In this document: piece after piece, positions 5,343 through 11,261 of the stretch
How the letters are laid out: each line of letters opens with the position of its first letter
Position numbering within the stretch: position 1 is the stretch's first letter
From: Actinomycetota bacterium
GTDB taxonomy: Bacteria > Actinomycetota > Acidimicrobiia > Acidimicrobiales > JAHWKP01
Direction: 5' to 3'
Length of the DNA: 12,739 nucleotides
NCBI GenBank assembly: GCA_019347775.1
Contig: JAHWKP010000033.1
Span: forward strand, 1 to 12,739
Position numbers and translations under genes: made by a program
The notes under the pieces: generated by a model
What the model was told of the DNA's origin: nothing
The model's input: only the letters and a program-made list of their open reading frames with translations
Databases searched by the model: none

Positions 5343-6452
5343 TCATTCCTGGACCAGGCAGACCTCCGCGGACGTGCACCCGCGATGTTCGGCAACGGCC
5401 GTCGTCTCGTCCCGGAGAGCGGAAAGCGTTGGCTTCGTCATCTTGGCGAAGGGTTCGACATTCAGGACCAGGTGCTTGCCCTTCTTCTTCGGTCTCCACG
5501 ATGCGACCGGGACACCGGCCGCAAGTATCAGTCCGTCGGTCGGCGTAGCTCGCCAGACTCGTTTCTGGACTTCCCTATCGGGAACGAGGGTGGCCCGATC
5601 GCGGTCCATCAGATACGGATCGTGAGGCGGAAGAATCCTGATGCCCGTCGCCTTCCGGGGTGACTCGTAGCGTTCCACGTCCTCTGTGAGCAGGTAACGC
5701 CCCATCGCCACCTCGGTCGTGCCCGCGCTCTCCAGCGACCGCGCCGCATCACCACGGCTGATTCCGCACCAGGCGGCGAAGTCGGCGGCCGTAGACGGGC
5801 CGTAGCAGCGAAGGTATCGACGCACGAGCTCGGCCCGAGCCTGCTTCCGCGATCCGGGCTCCTTCATCGGCACGTACATCCGCAGGCCGTCCATTTGCTC
5901 GTGTCGCCAGACACCTGACTCGCCGACCAGGTCGAAGAGCCCTGTTTCGATGTGCGCGACCTTGCACCGCCCTCGACACATGGGCGACAACTCGGGCAGG
6001 GCCCGGGTAAGCGCACCGCTCAGTACGCCGATGTCCACTGGTCCATCCGCCAATGCCTTCCGGGCAACCTTCTTCGCCAGCTCGACCGCCTCGATCGCCG
6101 TGTATCCCGACTGATCGAGGACTGGGAGGAACGGCTTGAGCCGCGCTCGAAGCGACTCCTCGTCGGCGGGCATCGTCCCCAGCGTGAACGGGCCGACGTC
6201 GTCGACCGGAACAATCGTCCTCGTACCCCGTGTACTGAGGACGTCTGCGAGCTCGCCCCCTTTCAACGCTCCATCGAGGCGGTCTCCTGTGACGCCCTCG
6301 ACTCGCGCATGCAGCGAAAGGATCGCCGAGCCCTTCGCGTCGCGAATGCCGACTGCACCCACAGCCTTCGCAACGTCGCCAGCGGCGAGCCGGGTGCCGA
6401 GGTTGTGGCTGGCGGCCCGGAACGCGAGCACGCGCAGGCGATCCAGCGTCAT
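5343..6452 (-). CDS. Winged-helix DNA-binding domain protein (HTH_42 / YcaQ-AlkZ-like superfamily)
   Basis: From ATG 6452-6450 the protein has 369 residues, typical for the HTH_42 family. The N-terminal part has the family pattern RVLAFRAASHN, then a segment with SAILSLHARV and STRGTRTIVPVDDVGPF (RGT at 75-77). The middle includes a winged-helix segment RYLRCYGPSTAADFAAWCG. The C-terminal part has LPPHDPYLMDRDR (from 274) and VASWRPKKKGKHLVL. AlkZ and YcaQ in this superfamily are DNA glycosylases that use a Gln-x-Gln/Asp motif before the 'SA' helix. Here the matching place appears to read GIRD (35-38), so glycosylase activity is doubtful. A longer open frame upstream to 6530 would run into the divergent osmC gene and is not favoured. 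A TATGGT hexamer 8 bases upstream supports the chosen start. Confidence 0.8.
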   Translation of the reverse strand: MTLDRLRVLAFRAASHNLGTRLAAGDVAKAVGAVGIRDAKGSAILSLHARVEGVTGDRLDGALKGGELADVLSTRGTRTIVPVDDVGPFTLGTMPADEESLRARLKPFLPVLDQSGYTAIEAVELAKKVARKALADGPVDIGVLSGALTRALPELSPMCRGRCKVAHIETGLFDLVGESGVWRHEQMDGLRMYVPMKEPGSRKQARAELVRRYLRCYGPSTAADFAAWCGISRGDAARSLESAGTTEVAMGRYLLTEDVERYESPRKATGIRILPPHDPYLMDRDRATLVPDREVQKRVWRATPTDGLILAAGVPVASWRPKKKGKHLVLNVEPFAKMTKPTLSALRDETTAVAEHRGCTSAEVCLVQE

Positions 6453-6496
6453 CAAGAGAAACCATACGACGAGGCCTCCGGCCGTAGTGTCCTGAG
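6453..6496. promoter_or_regulatory. Divergent promoter region between HTH_42 and osmC-like genes, both apparently leaderless
   Basis: Only 44 bases separate the two start codons. On the plus strand TAGTGT (6485-6490) ends 6 bases before ATG 6497. On the minus strand TATGGT (6466-6461) ends 8 bases before ATG 6452. Both are TAnnnT-type -10 hexamers placed so that transcription starts at or beside the ATG. Neither gene has a usable Shine-Dalgarno sequence. I do not see clear -35 elements. Confidence 0.4.
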
Positions 6497-6991
6497 ATGG
6501 ACCGCGAAGAGCTAGTCGCAACTCAGACACCGCTGAAGGCCAAGTACAAGGAGGACCCGTCGGCGGCGGTCGTGACGCTCAAGGCTGAAGGAAAGCTCGG
6601 CGAAGGTGTGAGCTGCTCCGTACAGACCGGCCGTGCTCTGGCCGAAGCCGGGCTTCACCCGGCCACTGGGGGCGACGGCACTCAGCTCTGCTCCGGCGAC
6701 ATGCTCCTCGAGGCCTTGGCCGCCTGTGCCGGCGTGACCATGAAGGCGGTGGCTACGTCGCTCGAGATCCCACTCGACGGGGGCACGATCCGAGTCGAAG
6801 GCGATCTCGACTTCCGAGGGACCCTCGCCGTCGACAAGGAGGCACCAGTCGGCTTCCGCGACATCCGCATGAACTTCGACCTCGACACTACCGCCGACCA
6901 AGAACAGCTCGCCACATTGATCAAACTCACCGAGCGCTACTGCGTCGTTCTCCAGACGTTGAAGAACCCGCCGCAGCTCTCGGTGGCCTGA
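6497..6991 (+). CDS. OsmC/Ohr-family protein
   Basis: The 164-residue protein has the OsmC fold pattern: an N-terminal sheet region, then GGDGTQLCSGDMLLEALAAC (58-77) ending in the conserved helix cysteine Cys77, and a second conserved cysteine in TERYCVVL (Cys149). In OsmC and Ohr these two cysteines reduce organic hydroperoxides with dihydrolipoyl or similar thiol donors in the cytoplasm. Cys65 is an extra cysteine where many members have Ser-Pro. The start ATG follows a TAGTGT hexamer by 6 bases. The SnoaL-like gene begins 6 bases after its stop, so the two are probably one operon. Family assignment is good; peroxidase activity is inferred from the retained cysteine pair. Confidence 0.9.
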   Translation: MDREELVATQTPLKAKYKEDPSAAVVTLKAEGKLGEGVSCSVQTGRALAEAGLHPATGGDGTQLCSGDMLLEALAACAGVTMKAVATSLEIPLDGGTIRVEGDLDFRGTLAVDKEAPVGFRDIRMNFDLDTTADQEQLATLIKLTERYCVVLQTLKNPPQLSVA

Positions 6992-6997
6992 GCAGTC

Positions 6998-7381
6998 GTG
7001 CCCGACCTCGACGCCAACAAGGCGAACGCCAAGGCGTTCTACGACCTGGCCTTCAACCAATGCAAACCTCGGGAGGCAATCGAGCGCTACGTCGGCGCTC
7101 AGTACCGCCAGCACAACCCAACGGTCGAAGACGGCAAGGAGGCCTTCGTCGCCTACTTCGAGCGACTCGCCGAGGAATATCCAGGTAAGCGGGTCGAGTT
7201 CCGCAGGGCCATAGCCGAGGCTGACCTGGTGGCGCTGCATTGCTTCCAGGAGTGGCCCGGTGACGAGGACTACGCGGGGATCGACATCTTCCGCTTCGAC
7301 GGCGACGGCAAGATCATCGAGCACTGGGACGTGCTCCAAGCCATCCCGCCCACGTCGAAAAACGACAACGGGATGTTCTGA
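6998..7381 (+). CDS. SnoaL-like / NTF2-fold protein
   Basis: The 127-residue protein has the features of the SnoaL-like group: an N-terminal helix NAKAFYDLAFNQ, the segment YRQHNPTVEDG (36-46) with His39-Asn40-Pro41, and a C-terminal strand with GKIIEHWDVLQ (His109, Trp110, Asp111). The alpha-plus-beta cone encloses a small pocket. Members include polyketide cyclases, but most are of unknown substrate, and no specific reaction can be claimed. The GTG start at 6998 is 6 bases after the osmC-like stop and gives the normal family length. No strong ribosome binding site is seen, so coupling to the upstream gene is likely. Confidence 0.85.
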   Translation: MPDLDANKANAKAFYDLAFNQCKPREAIERYVGAQYRQHNPTVEDGKEAFVAYFERLAEEYPGKRVEFRRAIAEADLVALHCFQEWPGDEDYAGIDIFRFDGDGKIIEHWDVLQAIPPTSKNDNGMF

Positions 7382-7392
7382 CAAGGCAGAGC

Positions 7393-7423
7393 GGGCGTAT
7401 TTAGCCAAAGTCCGATCGGAGCA
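7393..7423 (+). repeat. Intergenic repeat copy B (GGGCGTAYTTAG ... CCGATCGGAGCA)
   Basis: GGGCGTATTTAG (7393-7404) and CCGATCGGAGCA (7412-7423) match copy A at 5302-5335 in 23 of the 24 bases of the two blocks. The copy begins 12 bases after the SnoaL-like stop. It contains the palindrome TCCGATCGGA (7411-7420) but lacks the outer stem seen in copy A. Confidence 0.5.
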
Positions 7424-7506
7424 GATCCGGCTGGGGGGCCTTGTGCCTTCGGAAATGTGAGGGACCTCCCCGATGATCTGAGGGGGGCCCATCCGTACCG
7501 TCATGT

Positions 7507-7525
7507 AGTAATCCAGCCGATTACT
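7507..7525. promoter_or_regulatory. Inverted repeat AGTAATC-N5-GATTACT upstream of the cupin gene
   Basis: Two perfect 7-base arms separated by CAGCC lie 45 bases before the TTG start of the cupin gene, in an AT-richer island where a promoter would be expected. This looks like a dimer-binding operator. The regulator is unknown, and no definite -35/-10 pair was identified. The rest of 7382-7557 holds repeat copy B and a weak C-rich/G-rich pairing (7465-7487), but no gene. Confidence 0.5.
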
Positions 7526-7569
7526 GCCTCCATCACCCGATGGCGGTGGACCAACCTAGGAGTGAACCG

Positions 7570-8415
7570 TTGACCCGTCACAAGGTGATGCTCGCCCTGT
7601 CCCTGCTAGCCGTACTTGTCCTGTCCTCACCATCCGCCCTCGCCCAGGCTCCCGGCCCGGTCGTCGCTTCTAAGCACCAGCAGGAATTCACCCAACCGCC
7701 CGGCGAATTCGACCTCGTCCAGATCGTCCAGGAGCTCGCACCCGGCGCAGAAACCCCGCCCCACTCCCATGGCGGAAACGGTCAGGCAACCGTGCTTGAA
7801 GGCGAGGTTGTCCTGAGAGTCGGCGACAAGGAGACCACCTTCAGTGCCGGCGAGGGCTTCGTCGAGACGGCCGGGGAGAAGATGCAGGTCGCCAACACCA
7901 GCTCGGCTCGGGCCCGCTTCGTGGTCGCCTTCGTCCTCCCCAAGGGAAGCGAGCTCACCACGCCAGGAGGGACCTCATCCAAGCCGGGGCCGACGGTCCT
8001 GTCCAAGCATCAGATCTCCTTCGACCAGGTCGGCCCCTTCGACCTCATTCAGCTCGTCCAGAAGTTCGCTCCGGGTGCTGCGACGCCCCCGCACTCGCAC
8101 GGCGGCAATGGCCAGGTCAACGTCGTCGAGGGAGAGTTCGAACTCCGCACGCCGGGAAGCACCAAGCGCTTCTCCGCAGGTCAAGGTTTCACCGAGACCG
8201 CCGACCAGGCCATGCAGCTCGTCAACATGGGAACCACCGAAGCGACCATGGTCGTCGCCTTCGTTCTCGCCAAGGGAGCGGAACTCACCACCGCTCGCGG
8301 CGCGGTCGAGCTCGCCGCCACGGGTCCGCTCACGACTGTCCCGCTGACGGCGACGGGCCTCTGGCTGGTAGTCGTCGGCTCGCTCTTCCGCCGGGTGGCT
8401 CTCAGCCGCACCTAG
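7570..8415 (+). CDS. Secreted tandem-cupin protein with C-terminal LAATG-type anchor
   Basis: The protein (281 residues) starts with a signal peptide: MTRHK, a hydrophobic core, and SALA-QA as the likely cleavage site after residue 25. Two cupin domains follow and are clearly copies of each other. Both begin SKHQ, both contain PPHSHGGNGQ (His65/His67 and His175/His177), and both end VVAFVL-KG-ELTT. The HxH pairs would bind a metal, with Gln where many cupins have a Glu ligand. The tail has LAATG (248-252), a hydrophobic stretch (about 253-273), and then Arg-Arg, which resembles the class E sortase LAxTG signal of actinobacteria; a plain membrane anchor is the alternative. TTG 7570 is chosen over the in-frame ATG 7540 because AGGAG (7558-7562) lies 7 bases before it and the signal peptide then begins normally. 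Confidence 0.85.
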   Translation: MTRHKVMLALSLLAVLVLSSPSALAQAPGPVVASKHQQEFTQPPGEFDLVQIVQELAPGAETPPHSHGGNGQATVLEGEVVLRVGDKETTFSAGEGFVETAGEKMQVANTSSARARFVVAFVLPKGSELTTPGGTSSKPGPTVLSKHQISFDQVGPFDLIQLVQKFAPGAATPPHSHGGNGQVNVVEGEFELRTPGSTKRFSAGQGFTETADQAMQLVNMGTTEATMVVAFVLAKGAELTTARGAVELAATGPLTTVPLTATGLWLVVVGSLFRRVALSRT

Positions 8416-8420
8416 ACGCA

Positions 8421-8435
8421 CCGCCCCGCGGGCGG
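8421..8435 (+). terminator. Possible weak terminator after the cupin gene
   Basis: CCGCCC and GGGCGG pair around CGC, starting 6 bases after the cupin stop. There is no T-tract. It may end the cupin transcript but could equally be chance pairing in GC-rich DNA. Confidence 0.35.
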
Positions 8436-8462
8436 GGAGGCTCCGGCCGCTCCGTCCATACT

Positions 8463-8482
8463 GGATCCCCGAATGGGGATCC
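8463..8482. promoter_or_regulatory. Perfect palindrome GGATCCCC-gaat-GGGGATCC over the LuxR-type gene start
   Basis: Two exact 8-base arms flank GAAT, and the ATG (8473-8475) straddles the spacer and right arm. The layout repeats that of the ArsR operator: an inverted repeat centred on a start codon. It could be an operator for autoregulation or a hairpin at the 5' end of the mRNA. No Shine-Dalgarno sequence precedes the ATG. Confidence 0.5.
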
Positions 8483-11238
8483 TCGCGGGGCGTGACAAGG
8501 AGCTGGCGGTCCTGGCCGAACAGGCCGCCACCGCCCTCTCCGGCTCAAAGACAACCAGCGTCGTCGTAGTGGGAGATCCCGGTGTCGGCAAGACCACCCT
8601 GGTCGATGCCGCAGTGGCTGGCCTCCAACCCGAGAGGGTCGTGCGGATCGTCGGCTACGCGACGGAACGCACCGTCCCGCTCGCGGCGGCACGGGACCTG
8701 CTGCGACTGGTGGCCGAGCACGAGGATCTCGACGACCTGAAAGGCGTACTTACCGACGCCGCCGGCGTGTCGGAGCGTTGCTATCAGGCCGTCGTGGCGA
8801 GTGCTCCGCTGCTGCTGGTGGTCGACGACCTGCAGTGGCTCGACCCTCTCAGCATCGGGCTGGTGCACTACGTCATCCGAGGTGTTTCGGCCGCCGATGT
8901 CCCACTCGCCACCATCGTCGCATCCCGGGCGTCCTCTGAAGCGAGCGACTTCATCGATTCGATCCGCCGGGCCCTGCCCTCTGAGAGCGTCCACGTCGTC
9001 GAATTGGCGCCCCTCAGCCGATCTGCTGGCATCGCCGTGGCGACATCGGTCGACCCCACCCTCGATGAGACAGAGGCGACCCGACTCTGGGAGCGAGCCC
9101 GCGGCTCGCCGTTCTGGATGCGGGCGTTGCTTCAGGACCGAGGGACCTCCTCGACGCGAGACCTAGCTCTTCGCCGTCTTCGCCACTGCAGCGACGACGC
9201 GTCGGTTCTTGCTTCGATGCTCGCGCTCGTAACCCGCCCCCTCTCGCGGCGCGACGCCGGCGAGATTCTCGAATGGCTGCCGGAGCGAGTTGCGGAGGCC
9301 GCATCAGAACTCGTCGACCGCGGGATCGCCGTCTCTGAGGGTCGGATCATGCACCTGGTTCACGACCTCGTTCGGGACGCATTGACCACCTCCATCGAGA
9401 GTTCGCTCCGCATCGACCTGCATCGCCGGGTCGGCGCTTGGCTCGAGCGCCTGGGCGCAGACGATCCAGCAGCTCTCGTCGAGGCCCTCGCCCACGTTCG
9501 CGCCGCGCGAGAGAACGCCGCCTCCCTCGGCCTCCGTATTGCGACCGCTCCTAGCCGGCGCCTTCTCGGATCCGAAGCCGTCCAGGAGCTCGCCCGAGTA
9601 GCGGACGACCTGCCCTGGGCCTCGCTCGACCGCGTTTGCCTAGACCAAGCAATCGCCCGCCTCGCTGGAGAGCTTGGCGACCAGGATCTCGCGCTGGCGC
9701 GGTGGACCGCTGTCCTCGAGCAGGCGGCCGACGCCGACACCAGAGCCGAAGCCGGACTCGGCGCAGCGCGCGCAGCAACCGCGTTGGAGAGGGGCCCACT
9801 CGCTCGTCGCCTACTCGACGCGGTGCGCTCCGTCATCAGTGAAGACTCACCCCAGCACGTGCGAACGCTCGCCCTCGACGCCCGGCTGACAGAGTCGCTC
9901 GACCACCGGCCCGACGATGCGCGGCTGATCATCGGCGAGGCCATGACGCTCGCTCGGGCGTGGAGCGCCGAGTCCCAGCTTGCGGGCGACGCCCAAGCCG
10001 CGTATCTCGACGCCCTCGCAACCGCGATGGAACTCACCAAGATGGACAACGACGAGGCTGGCCTGGCCGAGCTCGCCGAGGAGGCGGTCGCCGTGGCGCG
10101 CGGCGTCGGCGACCAGCAGCATCTCGAGGCCGTCCTAGGCCGGGCGACAGCCCGATACCGCAGCGACATCGTCTCGTCGACCGAAGGGGTCCGAGCGGTC
10201 TGGGAAGAAGCCAACCGGAGAGTCCTTCCGACCGTCGAACTCGAAGCCGGCTACTGGCTGGCCCGGCTCCTCCGCCACCTCGGTCGGATTGTCGAGGCCT
10301 ACGACGTCGCCGAATCCACGCGTCTCCTCTCCTTGCGAGTCGGCGCTCTATCGCGGAATCGCGGTGCCATCGAGTTCACCGAGCGCCTCGTCGCGCTCAG
10401 CAGCGGACCATGGCAGCCTGCTCTTGAAGCTCTGGCCGATTCAGCCGAGAAGGCGACCGACCCGCACTTCGAGCTGCGGCTCTGGCAGTTCGTCGCCCAG
10501 TGGGAGGCGCGGCTCCACGGTCGCTCTGCCGCTCTGTCCGTCGCGAATCACGTCCGAGCGGCGCTCGACGCGGCCGCCGCCGCCAAATGCTCCCGCTGCG
10601 GCACGGAACTTCTCCTGGTTGCCGCCGAAGCCCTCGCCGTCGTCGGCGATGCGGCGCGCGCCGCACCGTTGCTGGACGAGTGGGACAGCAAGGGCGACGC
10701 CTCCCATCCGTATTGGGGGCTGGCCCGACGGCGTGCCGGCGCGCTTTTGAAGCTGGCCGACGACGGCGGCACCGCGGCGCACGACGACCTGGTGTCGGTG
10801 TTGGTCGACTCGCAGGCGATGGGCTTCGGGCTCCATGCCTTGTGGGATGGCATTCACCTCGCACGCGCTCAAGTCGACTTCGATCGCGCCGCCGCGGCGA
10901 AAACCCTCCGCGCTGTCGCCGCCCAAGCCACCGCGGGCGGCGCTCGGACCGAAGCGGCCGTCGCGGAGCAGGCGCTCCGCAGACTGGGCGTTCGCACTTG
11001 GGCCCGGCAGTCGGCGACGGTTGGCGACGACCCGCTGGGCGCGCTGACCGAACGTGAGCGCGAGATTGCAACCTTGATCGCGGGCGGAGCCAGCAACCCC
11101 GACATCGCCGGCCGGTTGTTCCTGTCGCGTAAGACCGTCGAGCGCCATGTCTCTAACGTCCTAGCGAAGCTCGGAACGCGCAACCGAGCTCAGGTCGCGG
11201 CTCTCGTTTCTCAGCAGGCAGCGCCGAGCGGCGACTAG
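8473..11238 (+). CDS. Large ATP-binding LuxR-family (LAL/MalT-type) transcriptional regulator
   Basis: The 921-residue protein has the LAL architecture. An N-terminal AAA/NACHT-like ATPase has Walker A GDPGVGKTT (34-42) and Walker B LLLVVDDLQWLD (about 113-124). A long alpha-helical, alanine-rich middle (about 350-840) looks TPR-like and is the usual place for ligand or partner binding. A C-terminal LuxR helix-turn-helix begins at LTEREREIATLIAGG (858-872) and continues with the recognition segment SRKTVERHVSNVLAKLGTRNR. Such proteins act as ATP-dependent activators of nearby operons. The hydantoinase-type gene begins 23 bases after its stop, on the same strand, and is the most likely target, although this is inference. 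The ATG at 8473 gives GRDKELAVLAEQ at the expected place for the family. The inducer is unknown. Confidence 0.93.
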   Translation: MGILAGRDKELAVLAEQAATALSGSKTTSVVVVGDPGVGKTTLVDAAVAGLQPERVVRIVGYATERTVPLAAARDLLRLVAEHEDLDDLKGVLTDAAGVSERCYQAVVASAPLLLVVDDLQWLDPLSIGLVHYVIRGVSAADVPLATIVASRASSEASDFIDSIRRALPSESVHVVELAPLSRSAGIAVATSVDPTLDETEATRLWERARGSPFWMRALLQDRGTSSTRDLALRRLRHCSDDASVLASMLALVTRPLSRRDAGEILEWLPERVAEAASELVDRGIAVSEGRIMHLVHDLVRDALTTSIESSLRIDLHRRVGAWLERLGADDPAALVEALAHVRAARENAASLGLRIATAPSRRLLGSEAVQELARVADDLPWASLDRVCLDQAIARLAGELGDQDLALARWTAVLEQAADADTRAEAGLGAARAATALERGPLARRLLDAVRSVISEDSPQHVRTLALDARLTESLDHRPDDARLIIGEAMTLARAWSAESQLAGDAQAAYLDALATAMELTKMDNDEAGLAELAEEAVAVARGVGDQQHLEAVLGRATARYRSDIVSSTEGVRAVWEEANRRVLPTVELEAGYWLARLLRHLGRIVEAYDVAESTRLLSLRVGALSRNRGAIEFTERLVALSSGPWQPALEALADSAEKATDPHFELRLWQFVAQWEARLHGRSAALSVANHVRAALDAAAAAKCSRCGTELLLVAAEALAVVGDAARAAPLLDEWDSKGDASHPYWGLARRRAGALLKLADDGGTAAHDDLVSVLVDSQAMGFGLHALWDGIHLARAQVDFDRAAAAKTLRAVAAQATAGGARTEAAVAEQALRRLGVRTWARQSATVGDDPLGALTEREREIATLIAGGASNPDIAGRLFLSRKTVERHVSNVLAKLGTRNRAQVAALVSQQAAPSGD

Positions 11239-11261
11239 TCGTCGTTGGCACTCACATAGCC

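Noticed and set aside
7465..7487. Terminator from CCTCCCC pairing with GGGGGG
   Set aside because: The pairing needs a wobble and has a 9-10 base loop and no T-tract, so the evidence is too weak to list as a feature.
6512..7504. Minus-strand open frame of 330 codons
   Set aside because: It is antisense to the osmC-like and SnoaL-like genes, which have clear family motifs. Long antisense frames are expected at this GC content.
9360..10214. Minus-strand open frame of 284 codons inside the LuxR-type gene
   Set aside because: Ser/Arg/Ala-rich shadow translation of the alanine- and leucine-rich helical region, with no motif or ribosome binding site.
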